Shown here: in pieces, positions 54,201-61,447 of the stretch
Numbering within the stretch: the first letter of the stretch is position 1
Layout of the letters: each line of letters opens with the position of its first letter
From: Paenibacillus sabinae T27
GTDB lineage: Bacteria; Bacillota; Bacilli; Paenibacillales; Paenibacillaceae
Assembly (NCBI RefSeq): GCF_000612505.1
Contig: NZ_CP004078.1
Location: 581,001-645,000, forward strand
Reading direction: 5' to 3'
Length of the DNA: 64,000 nt
Notes under the pieces: model-generated
What the model was told of the DNA's origin: nothing
Seen by the model: only the letters and a program-made list of their open reading frames with translations
The model's database searches: none
Program-made: the position numbers and the translations under genes

Positions 54201-55517
54201 CTTCGGGCCGAAGCTGCCGGAAAGACTGTGCCGTTTACCAAAGACATGAAGTCGGCTTATACGATCCTTGCGCCGCAGATGTCGCCGGTCCACTTCGAGC
54301 TGTTCGAGCGGGTGTTCCGGGATTTCGGATACCGGCTTAAAGTGCTTGAGAAGTCCGGCCCCGAGGAGACGGAGGAAGGCCTGAAGTATGTCAATAACGA
54401 CGCCTGCTACCCGGCCATTGTGACGATCGGTCAAATCCTGTCGGCTCTGCAGAGCGGGGATTACGATCCGGAACGCACAGCGGTCATCATGTCGCAGACG
54501 GGCGGGGGCTGCCGGGCAACGAATTACATTTCCCTGCTGCGCAAGGCGCTTAAGGATGCGGGTCTTGAGAAGATTCCGGTGCTGTCGCTGAACGCTTCGG
54601 GTATGGAGAACCAGCCGGGCTTCCGGATCGGACTCAAGATGATCAACCGGATGTTCGCCGCGGCGTGCTACGGCGACTTGCTGATGCGGCTGCTGCACCG
54701 CTTCAGACCCTACGAGAAGGTTCCGGGGAGCGCCGAAGCGCTGTTCCGGAAGGGGATGGAGCGCTGCAAGGACAGCTTGTCATCCTTCTCGTTCCGCGAT
54801 TACAAGAAGCTCGCCCGCGAGATTGCTTCCGAATTCAGCCGCCTGCCGCTGACGTCTGCGGTTAAGCCGCGGGTCGGCGTCGTCGGCGAGATTCTGATCA
54901 AGTTCCATCCCGACGCCAACAATCGGATTGTCGAGCTGATCGAAGCCGAGGGTGGGGAAGCGGTGCTGCCCGATTTTCTCGATTTCATCTTCTACTGCCT
55001 GTACAATCCGATTTACCGGGCGGAGCAGTTCGGCAAGAACAAAACGCTCGGACTGATCAACCCGCTGCTCATTTCGTATTTGCAGATGTACCGTAAGCCG
55101 ATCGCGGCTGCGCTTGAAGAGGCGGGGGTCGCTCATAAGGACAAGAACATTTACCGTCTGGCCGAGAAGGCCGAACGGCTCGTGTCCATCGGCAACCAGA
55201 TGGGCGAGGGCTGGTTCCTGACCGCCGAGATGATGGAGCTTCTTGACCACGGCGTCAACAATATCGTCTGCATCCAGCCGTTCGCCTGCCTTCCGAACCA
55301 TATTACCGGGCGCGGGACGATGAAAGGCCTGAAAGAGCTGTATCCAAGCGCGAATATCGCCGCGATCGATTATGATGCAGGGGTCAGTGTCGTGAACCAG
55401 ACGAACCGGATCAAGCTGATGATGTCGATTGCGGCCGAGCTCGAGAACGGCGGGGCGTTCTTTGAGGAATCAAGCGGCCCCAAGGCGGGGTCGCAGCTGA
55501 AGACGGCCCGGGCTTAG
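51240..55517 (+). CDS. Giant acyl-CoA dehydratase activase-related protein with two BadF/HgdC-type ATPase modules
   Basis: A 1425-residue protein. Two actin-like ATPase modules come first: one at about 1-290 (IGLDVGSTTAKLVV) and one at about 315-600 (LGIDAGSTTTKLVL). Each keeps two cysteines at the positions that bridge the [4Fe-4S] cluster in HgdC activase dimers: C122 and C161 in module 1, C443 and C482 in module 2. A Cys-rich motif GRCGRCGNNCPLTISRFPD follows near 605. The rest (~660-1425) is DUF2229/2-hydroxyacyl-CoA dehydratase-like (TIPSEAVCYPAKMAHGHV, NNDACYPAIVTIGQ, GGGCRATNYISLLR). Such proteins occur in many Bacillota; the reaction is unknown. No dehydratase subunits are adjacent. 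ATG 51240 has only a weak binding site. Confidence 0.88.
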   Translation: MQLRIGLDVGSTTAKLVVMEQSEIVHQDYVRHYSDIKKAVLTLLDKVISLFPGRDAVLAVSGSSGLSLSKLGDVPFVQEVIACTKAIGELLPSCDTAIELGGEDAKLIYLSGGIEQRMNNACAGGTGAFIDQMAALLKTDPTGLDALAAGHERIYPIASRCGVFAKSDIQPLLNEGARREDVAASIFQSIVNQTIAGLACGRPIRGRVAFLGGPLTYLSQLRARFVETLELAEDDILFPERSQYFVAIGSALSESGGAAVPLAEWRARIAAVDFASERSEDGELPPLFETKAELDEFRRRHSEAGAVRADLSSYRGPCYLGIDAGSTTTKLVLTGSVDEILYTYYGSNQGNPLKSVSEALKEIYRLLPDGCYIAGCYATGYGEGLIKAALKADGGEVETVAHYKAAAKFMPEVDFILDIGGQDMKCIKIRGGAIDSLMLNEACSAGCGSFLESFASALGLGVSEFAEAALHSEKPVNLGSRCTVFMNSKVKQAQKEGASLSDLSAGLAYSVIKNALQKVIKIRRFDELGEHIIVQGGTFYNEAVLRAFEQLTGRTVIRPDIAGVMGAYGCALLARENAAESGVSTLLGAEELESFAYEVTQGRCGRCGNNCPLTISRFPDRSFHVTGNRCERGAGGKKEKNKLPNLMQYKYERFLDYAPLPDEEAVRGVVGMPRAMNLFENYPFWHAFFTSLRYKVVLSPKSDKKLYESGMDTIPSEAVCYPAKMAHGHVQSLLGKGVDFIFYPAIVYEKKEDEAADNHFNCPVVASYPEVIRNNMDGLKEKGIPLVSPFLTFDDISALTKGLARTFPDIPKDEIAAAIQAGLAEAERAKSDLRRKGEETLAFLEETGIKGILLCGHPYHADPEINHGIADLITGMGLAVLTEDAVFHLGSAEGELGVVNQWTYHARIYRAARLAAERSDLELVQLTSFGCGIDAITCDAVQNILERRGKVYTLIKIDEISNLGAARIRLRSLLAAMRERENGEEAPLRAEAAGKTVPFTKDMKSAYTILAPQMSPVHFELFERVFRDFGYRLKVLEKSGPEETEEGLKYVNNDACYPAIVTIGQILSALQSGDYDPERTAVIMSQTGGGCRATNYISLLRKALKDAGLEKIPVLSLNASGMENQPGFRIGLKMINRMFAAACYGDLLMRLLHRFRPYEKVPGSAEALFRKGMERCKDSLSSFSFRDYKKLAREIASEFSRLPLTSAVKPRVGVVGEILIKFHPDANNRIVELIEAEGGEAVLPDFLDFIFYCLYNPIYRAEQFGKNKTLGLINPLLISYLQMYRKPIAAALEEAGVAHKDKNIYRLAEKAERLVSIGNQMGEGWFLTAEMMELLDHGVNNIVCIQPFACLPNHITGRGTMKGLKELYPSANIAAIDYDAGVSVVNQTNRIKLMMSIAAELENGGAFFEESSGPKAGSQLKTARA

Positions 55518-55606
55518 CAGCCAAGGGAAAGGACGGCGCGGCATTTATGTTGTACCGTCTGTGCTTTGAGAGCGAACCGTCCGCTTTTATTATGGAAAAA
55601 TAATCA

Positions 55607-55640
55607 AGAGATTCTGTCCGGAGGGACAGGGTCTCTTTTT
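55607..55640 (+). terminator. Intrinsic terminator after the activase gene
   Basis: AGAGATTCTGTCC at 55607-55619 pairs with GGACAGGGTCTCT (two G-T pairs), followed by TTTTTCTTG. Confidence 0.82.
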
Positions 55641-55643
55641 CTT

Positions 55644-55685
55644 GTACTTGCGTCTTAAAAGACGCCGTCAGGCATTTCTTCTTGG
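55644..55685 (-). repeat. Dispersed 42-bp repeat, copy 2
   Basis: Reverse complement of the repeat at 36801-36842 with two differences, one of them in the loop of the hairpin GCGTCTTTTAAGACGC. It follows the terminator of the activase gene directly. Confidence 0.85.
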
Positions 55686-55702
55686 AAACTTTCAGTGCCC
55701 GG

Positions 55703-55749
55703 TTGACGGAAATTTAAGTAAGCAGTAAAATATTTCGCATACGAAATAT
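55703..55749 (+). promoter_or_regulatory. Promoter with overlapping MarR-type palindrome
   Basis: TTGACG at 55703-55708 and TAAAAT at 55726-55731 have a 17-bp spacer. The palindrome ATATTTCGCATACGAAATAT (55730-55749, 8-bp arms) covers the end of the -10 box and the transcription start. A MarR repressor bound here would block its own operon with the efflux pump. Confidence 0.72.
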
Positions 55750-55781
55750 ATAGGTTTAAAATAGATGGAGGATCAAGATAG

Positions 55782-56231
55782 ATGGATGACAGGGAACAGC
55801 TTGACGAAATCGTGTCCTCCTTCCGGCGCATCAGCCATTCGTTTCAGCAGCTGCTGTGGAAGGACGCGGAGCAGTTCGGCATTACTCCCGCCCAGCTGAT
55901 GGTGCTGCGCAAGCTTTCGCTTTGCTCGGAGATGTCGGTAACCGAGCTTGCGGAACGGATGTATCTCGGCAACAGCTCGGTGAGCGGACTGGTTGAACGG
56001 ATGGTTAAGGCGGAATTGATTACAAGGAAGCGGGCGGAGGATGATCGCCGTATTTTCCGGCTCGCGCTGACAGAGAAAGGCAAGGAAATCTGGGAGAAGA
56101 GCGAAGTGGAGCTGAGGAAGCATCTGCTTCCGCTGACTCACATTCCCCGGGAAGACGTGAAGGAGCTGCTCCGGATTCATGGCCGGATTATTGAAATATT
56201 AGAACAAGGGAGAGAACAGTCAGAATTATGA
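55782..56231 (+). CDS. MarR-family regulator of the adjacent efflux pump
   Basis: A 149-residue winged-helix protein: DEIVSSFRRISHSFQQLLWK, the recognition part MSVTELAERMYLGNSSVSGL, VERMVKAELITRKRAEDDRR, and wing RRIFRLALTEKGKEIW. GGAGG precedes the ATG by about 10 nt. The stop overlaps the transporter start by 4 nt (ATGA). With the palindrome in the promoter it is almost certainly a ligand-released repressor of the two-gene operon. Confidence 0.94.
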   Translation: MDDREQLDEIVSSFRRISHSFQQLLWKDAEQFGITPAQLMVLRKLSLCSEMSVTELAERMYLGNSSVSGLVERMVKAELITRKRAEDDRRIFRLALTEKGKEIWEKSEVELRKHLLPLTHIPREDVKELLRIHGRIIEILEQGREQSEL

Positions 56232-57736
56232 GCACGATAACCGCAAACGCTGCAGTGGCGGCAAAAAATATCCGCAGAGGCCCGATCATCGCGGCGCTCC
56301 TGATCGGCGCGTTCGTCGCGCTGCTGAATCAGACGCTGATGAACGTCGCTCTGCCGAAGATGATGGACAGCCTTGGCATCGAGGCCAATACAGCCCAATG
56401 GCTGACCACCGGCTTTATGCTGGTGAACGGGGTATTTGTTCCGGTCAGCGCCTATCTTACCGAGAAGTTTACGACGCGCACCCTGTTTATTACGGCTATG
56501 TCCTTATTTTCAATCGGTACGCTGGTCTGTGCACTCGGGCCCGGCTTTGAGGTGATTATGGTCGGGCGGGTCATCCAGGCCGCGGGTGCCGGCATTCTGA
56601 TGCCGCTGATGAACATCGTATTTCTGATGATCTTCCCGATCGAAGAGCGCGGCAAAGCGATGGGACTGATGGCGGTCGCCATGATTTTTGCGCCGGCCGT
56701 TGGCCCGACTCTCTCAGGCTGGGTTGTTCAGAACTATTCCTGGCGGGTGCTGTTCTATATTGTGCTGCCACTCGCTATTTTTGCCACGCTGCTGGGCGTG
56801 AAGTTTATGCAGAACGTGACGGTCAAGACATCGCCCAAGCTGGATAAGCCGGGAGTTATTTTCTCGACACTCGGGTTTGGCGGACTGCTGTACGGCTTAA
56901 GCGACGCGGGAACCGACGGCTGGAACAGCATCACGGTTATCCTCTCGCTGACTGTGGGTGTGATCGGACTCGCCCTGCTCGTATGGAGAGAACTGGTCAC
57001 GGATAAGCCGATGCTCGAATTCCGCATTTTCCGCTACAACATGTATTCGCTCACCACCGTCATTAACATTATCGTCACGATGGGCATGTATTCCGGCATG
57101 ATCCTGCTGCCGCTGTACCTGCAGAAGATCCGCGGATTTACACCGCTGGAATCCGGCGTCATGCTGCTGCCGGGAGCGATTCTGATGGGGATTATGTCTC
57201 CGATCACCGGCATGATTTTTGATAAAATCGGGGCCAGGTGGCTTACGATCGTCGGTCTGGTCATTACAGTCATTACGACATGGGAGTTCAGCCAGTTGAC
57301 CGATTCGACCACGTTTACGCATTTGATTCTGACTTACACGGTGCGGATGTTCGGCTTGTCCATGCTGATGATGCCGATTACCACCGCCGGTCTGAACCAG
57401 CTGCCGCAGCGCCTCAGCTCGCACGGAACCGCGATGGCCAATACGCTGCGGACTGTAGCGGGGGCGCTCGGAATGGCGCTGTTTGTCACCTTAATGACGA
57501 ACCGCACGAAGAGCGAAATTACCGACGCCGTAGTAAGCGGCCAAATCTCACAAGCCGACAAGCTGGCTTTCGCCAAGTTCTCGCAGGAAGCGATGATTCA
57601 CGGGATTACGCATGCCTTTGTCATTGCAACATGGGTGACGGTGGCCGGACTTGCACTGGCCTTCTTCATCCGCAAAACATCGCCGCAGCCGGATTTTCTG
57701 AAGACCGGGAACGAAACTGTGACTGAAAAAGAATAA
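56228..57736 (+). CDS. DHA2-family (EmrB/QacA-type) multidrug efflux MFS transporter
   Basis: Proton-driven drug exporter of 502 residues with about 14 hydrophobic segments. Family motifs: LLNQTLMNVALPKMMDSLG in the first span, WLTTGFMLVNGVFVPVSAYL, GRVIQAAGAGILMPLMNIVF (motif with the Arg in span 4) and GPTLSGWVVQNYSWR (antiporter motif C). It is translationally coupled to the MarR gene. The inducing compound is unknown. Confidence 0.93.
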   Translation: MSTITANAAVAAKNIRRGPIIAALLIGAFVALLNQTLMNVALPKMMDSLGIEANTAQWLTTGFMLVNGVFVPVSAYLTEKFTTRTLFITAMSLFSIGTLVCALGPGFEVIMVGRVIQAAGAGILMPLMNIVFLMIFPIEERGKAMGLMAVAMIFAPAVGPTLSGWVVQNYSWRVLFYIVLPLAIFATLLGVKFMQNVTVKTSPKLDKPGVIFSTLGFGGLLYGLSDAGTDGWNSITVILSLTVGVIGLALLVWRELVTDKPMLEFRIFRYNMYSLTTVINIIVTMGMYSGMILLPLYLQKIRGFTPLESGVMLLPGAILMGIMSPITGMIFDKIGARWLTIVGLVITVITTWEFSQLTDSTTFTHLILTYTVRMFGLSMLMMPITTAGLNQLPQRLSSHGTAMANTLRTVAGALGMALFVTLMTNRTKSEITDAVVSGQISQADKLAFAKFSQEAMIHGITHAFVIATWVTVAGLALAFFIRKTSPQPDFLKTGNETVTEKE

Positions 57737-57749
57737 TAACGCAAGAGGG

Positions 57750-57788
57750 GCTCCTTCCAAGGTTGTAAAACCGGGAGGGGTCTTTTTT
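57750..57788 (+). terminator. Probable intrinsic terminator after the efflux operon
   Basis: GCTCCTTCC at 57750-57758 pairs with GGGAGGGGT at 57773-57781 (three G-T pairs), followed by CTTTTTTCT. Confidence 0.6.
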
Positions 57789-57885
57789 CTGTGTAAGAAG
57801 GGAAAGAGGGATTGCTATCGGCAGTATATTTGATTATTATCTAATTAGATATTTATTTAATTTGTGGTTTGAGAGGATGGAGATT

Positions 57886-59145
57886 ATGAAAAAAAGTACG
57901 TCCGGCCGTGATGGCGTAAGCGTCGGCTATTACAGGCTGTTCTCCGCCGGGATGATCAACGGGATCGGGGATCGCTTCAGCCAGGTTGCAATGCTGTCGC
58001 TGATTCTAAGCCTGACCGGATCGGGCATGGCCGTAGGGCTGTCGCTTGGCATCCGGCTGCTTCCTTCCCTTGTGCTGGCCCCCCTCGGGGGATATCTGGG
58101 CGGAAAGCTGCCGCGCAAGGCCGTTATGATGACGACCGATATCGCCCGCGTTCCTTTCGCGCTCTCTTTCCTGTGGGTGACGAGTGGAGACCGGCTGTGG
58201 CTGCTCTACGCCGCCAGCTTCGTGCTCGCCGCGGGCGAGGCGATTTACGCGCCGGTCCGCAAATCATCGATACCGCTGCTTGCGGAGCGGAGCGCACTTA
58301 TGCGGATTAACGGTATGGAGCAGCTGATGACCGGGTGTGTGCTGATTCTGGGGGCGCTGACGGGGGGATTCGTCTCCCATTGGCTCGGACCGGAGACGGC
58401 ATTCGTGCTGAATGCATGCTCGTTTCTGGCTGCGGCGGCGATCATTTCCGGCATTTCGTTTCCAAGCAGCGCGCCGGAAGGCAGGGAAGAGGAGGTTCGG
58501 GGTAATGAGTCGGAGCCCGGCAACGTATCCCGCCGGAAAGGGCTGGCCTCACTGGTGGCCGGGAGCCTTGTTTTGCAGACGGTCCTTGGATATGAGCTGC
58601 TTGTTCCGCTGGTGAACGGGCTGGACAATGTGCTGATCAGCGTGTATGCCATCCGGGTGTTTTATGCCGGGGATATCGGGGTGGGGGCTTTTTATGCAGC
58701 GCTCGGCGCCGGGCTTACGCTCAGCTTCTGGGCCGGAGGATGGATCAAGCGGAACTTCTTGACGGCGGCGCTGGGAGGGCTGCTGCTGGAAGGTCTGCTG
58801 CTGATGGGAATCAGCGCGGCCGGAGGCTTTTGGGCTGCCTGCGGATTGTATGTGCTGCTGTCCCTGGCCTCGGGAATCGGCGGCGCTTCGCTCGACACGC
58901 TGCTGATGCGGGAGACGCCCGCCAAATGGCAGCCTGTATTGTTCGGGCTCCTCACTGCGGTGACCAATACACTGCTAGGCTTGTCCATGCTGCTGGCCGG
59001 TTGGCTGCTGGCCGGAACGGACCCCCGTACGCTTGGATTCGCGGGGGGCGCCTGCTTTGCCGCAATTGCGATTGCGCTGGGGGCATACGTATGGATCAGA
59101 GGCGGAAGGGGCGGGGAAGTCAGCGTTCCTTCGAGGACTCTTTAA
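57886..59145 (+). CDS. MFS transporter
   Basis: The 419-residue protein has about 12 hydrophobic segments. RLFSAGMINGIGDRFSQVAM in the first span and LGGYLGGKLPRKAVMMTTDI in the 2-3 loop are typical of the EntS/MFS_3-like exporters, as in the transporter at 9415. ATG 57886 is chosen; ATG 57877 is possible because the GAGAGGATGGAG box is ambiguous. No regulator is adjacent on the downstream side; the MarR gene upstream is separated by a terminator. The 3' end overlaps the convergent DedA gene by 26 nt. Confidence 0.87.
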   Translation: MKKSTSGRDGVSVGYYRLFSAGMINGIGDRFSQVAMLSLILSLTGSGMAVGLSLGIRLLPSLVLAPLGGYLGGKLPRKAVMMTTDIARVPFALSFLWVTSGDRLWLLYAASFVLAAGEAIYAPVRKSSIPLLAERSALMRINGMEQLMTGCVLILGALTGGFVSHWLGPETAFVLNACSFLAAAAIISGISFPSSAPEGREEEVRGNESEPGNVSRRKGLASLVAGSLVLQTVLGYELLVPLVNGLDNVLISVYAIRVFYAGDIGVGAFYAALGAGLTLSFWAGGWIKRNFLTAALGGLLLEGLLLMGISAAGGFWAACGLYVLLSLASGIGGASLDTLLMRETPAKWQPVLFGLLTAVTNTLLGLSMLLAGWLLAGTDPRTLGFAGGACFAAIAIALGAYVWIRGGRGGEVSVPSRTL

Positions 59146-59767
59146 CCCTCATGGCGCCAAGAACTTTAGGTCTGCGGCGGTAGCGGAAGCGGTAGGCGAG
59201 AATCAGCGCGGCCGCGAGGACGGCGGCGAGCACGATCCACGGGGCGTAAGCCTCGAACAGATGGAACACTGCGGTCCATTGAGGACCGAATACCCGGCCG
59301 ATTCCGACAAACAGAATGACCCAGAACAGCGCGCCTCCATAGGCGTACAGGGCAAACTTGCGGAAAGGAAGAGCGATGATGCCGGAGAAATAACCGGTAA
59401 AATGGCGTACCCCGGGGATAAAATAACCAATCGAAATCAAAATGCTGCCGTACCGCTCGAACCAGCGCTGCGTTTTCTCAAGCTTGGCGGGCGAGAAGAG
59501 GAACCACCGGCCGTATCGCTGGATGAACGGCAGACCGGCTTTTACACCGATGAAATAGGTAATAGTCATCCCCACGGTCGTTCCAAAGAAGGCGACGATA
59601 ATGAGCAGGATGAAGTCAAGCCGCCCCGTATAAGAGAGATAGCCCGCAAAGGCCATCGTTGTTTCCCCCGGAAAGGGCAAAGCGATAAACTCCAGCAGCA
59701 GCCCGAAGAACAGCACACTGTATCCATACTGCGCGAATAATTCCTGTATCCATTTCAGCATTTCCAT
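59120..59767 (-). CDS. DedA-family membrane protein
   Basis: An integral membrane protein of 215 residues with 5-6 spans. Typical DedA features: LLLEFIALPFPGETTMAFAG, GTTVGMTITYFIGVKAG, the conserved FERYGSILISIGYFIPGVRH with Arg, and YGGALFWVILFVGIGRVFG. DedA proteins flip or recycle membrane lipid carriers and help resist cationic peptides and alkaline stress. Its end overlaps the end of the convergent transporter gene. The ATG at 59767 has GGAG at a long distance; an ATG two codons later is possible. Confidence 0.92.
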   Translation of the reverse strand: MEMLKWIQELFAQYGYSVLFFGLLLEFIALPFPGETTMAFAGYLSYTGRLDFILLIIVAFFGTTVGMTITYFIGVKAGLPFIQRYGRWFLFSPAKLEKTQRWFERYGSILISIGYFIPGVRHFTGYFSGIIALPFRKFALYAYGGALFWVILFVGIGRVFGPQWTAVFHLFEAYAPWIVLAAVLAAALILAYRFRYRRRPKVLGAMRVKESSKER

Positions 59768-59903
59768 AATTGATGTCACTCTCCAAAACAATGGACTGCG
59801 GACGCCGGTCTGCCCCCTGAAGGAGCATGTCTATTTTGCGGCTTGTCCTCATATAATCCAGCACAAGGCTTAGGTAGCCAATAGAATGCTGGAGGTCGAG
59901 AAT

Positions 59904-61349
59904 ATGGCTTGGAAAAAGCGCGGAATCAGCCGCCGTACGGCTGTCCGGCTCGTGCTGGCCGCCGCGGTCCTCGCGGCAGCCCTGATTTACCGTGAAGCGG
60001 GGCTCAATCCATTTGGAAAAGAATCCGCAGGACTTCATGACGCAGACGGCGGGGGAGGCGCCATAGACAAGGGAGGCCCGCTGTCTGATTCCTCTCAAGC
60101 CCCGGCGTCGACCGGGGCGCCGAAGGGACAGGCCATCTCAGGCTTGCCAATCGGAGGCGGCGCGGGGTCGTCGCCGGACGTACGCCTGGCGCTCCCCTCT
60201 CATTCACAGTGGTCAGCGGTTTCCCGCATCTCCGCAGCTTCCGGGCATCCGGTAAAGGCCGCTGCGGCGGCGGTTAGGACAGGCGCCCGGCCCAAAACAG
60301 TCTACCTGACGTTTGACGACGGACCCAGCGCCGTTACCCCCAAGGTGCTTGAGATATTGAATCGGGAACGGGTAAAAGCAACTTTTTTCGTGCTGGGAAA
60401 CGAGGCGGAAACGCATCCCGAATGGATTAACGCAATCCGGGAACAGGGCAGCTCTATCGGAAATCATACCTACGATCATAACTATAAAGAGTTATACAGC
60501 GGCTTTACCCGGTTCTGGAGCCAAATTAAAAAAACGGAGGAAACCATCCGCCTCATCACCGGGACCCGGCCGCAGCTTGTGCGCGCTCCAGGCGGAACGT
60601 TTGGTCATTTTGATGATACCTACTTCCAACTGATGAAGCAAGCGGGCTACCGGGTGACGGACTGGACGGTGGACAGCGGCGATTCGAAGCGGCGGGGAGT
60701 GCCCGCCTCGGAAATTACGAAGAACTCCATACCGGATACGAAGGCCTCCAAGGTTATTCTGCTGCTGCATGACGGCGCGGGGCATGAGCAAAGCGCAAAG
60801 GCGCTGCCTGATATCATCAAGCGGTATAAAGCGGCGGGGTATGTCTTCAAGACACTGGACGCAGCGGCGGAGCCGGTTCAGTTCAAGGCGCATCCGGGCA
60901 AGAGCGGCAAGGGAAGAATCAAGCCGGCCGAAGCATGGATCGAAGCCAATGTCCTCCCCAACGCAGCCTTGTTTGCTTCCGGAAAAAAACTCGTAGTGGA
61001 AGCCGGCATGCTGCAAGCCTCCCTTCAGCCCGGGGAATACCGCGTTGAGGACGGGCGGTATATCGTCCCGCTTCGTTCCGTGGTCGAGCGGTTTGGCGGC
61101 CGGGTAAGCTGGTCTGCCGGCACCCATAGCGGCCAGGCCGAGCTGAACGGACGGAAAATAACGGCAGACACGGCCAGTGGCAGGCTCACTCTGACCGGCG
61201 CCGGACCGGAGCAGGAAGCGATCTCTTCGGGGGTTGTGCTTGATGGCGGCGCCATCTGGCTGCCGCTGCGGGATTTGCTGGAGGCCACGGGACACCCGTT
61301 GCTCGGAGTGGCAAACGAACCGGAAGCACGGACGTTGAAGGCATCCTGA
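59904..61349 (+). CDS. Polysaccharide deacetylase with copper-amine-oxidase-like domain
   Basis: The 481-residue exported protein has an N-terminal membrane anchor (about 15-32), a Gly/Ser-rich linker to ~110, then a NodB deacetylase domain: the metal Asp-Asp in YLTFDDGPSAVTPKVLEIL, NHTYDHNYKEL with the two metal His, RAPGGTFGHFDD and ILLLHDGAGHEQS. The C-terminal ~125 residues resemble the copper amine oxidase N-like domain (EDGRYIVPLRSVVERFGGRV, IWLPLRDLLEATGHPLLG). It probably deacetylates peptidoglycan or surface glycan. GGAGG precedes the ATG. Confidence 0.92.
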   Translation: MAWKKRGISRRTAVRLVLAAAVLAAALIYREAGLNPFGKESAGLHDADGGGGAIDKGGPLSDSSQAPASTGAPKGQAISGLPIGGGAGSSPDVRLALPSHSQWSAVSRISAASGHPVKAAAAAVRTGARPKTVYLTFDDGPSAVTPKVLEILNRERVKATFFVLGNEAETHPEWINAIREQGSSIGNHTYDHNYKELYSGFTRFWSQIKKTEETIRLITGTRPQLVRAPGGTFGHFDDTYFQLMKQAGYRVTDWTVDSGDSKRRGVPASEITKNSIPDTKASKVILLLHDGAGHEQSAKALPDIIKRYKAAGYVFKTLDAAAEPVQFKAHPGKSGKGRIKPAEAWIEANVLPNAALFASGKKLVVEAGMLQASLQPGEYRVEDGRYIVPLRSVVERFGGRVSWSAGTHSGQAELNGRKITADTASGRLTLTGAGPEQEAISSGVVLDGGAIWLPLRDLLEATGHPLLGVANEPEARTLKAS

Positions 61350-61447
61350 ATCAGTGACAACGGGATGCCGCATTATGCAAGGTCTGTCTGCTCCTTTTCA
61401 TGGGAAGAATAATAGAAAACCCTTGATAAGGAAGGAGAATGCACTCC

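Noticed and set aside
52215..54698. Long minus-strand open frame opposite the activase gene
   Set aside because: Antisense shadow of the 1425-residue protein. The sense strand has ATPase motifs; the antisense product has none.
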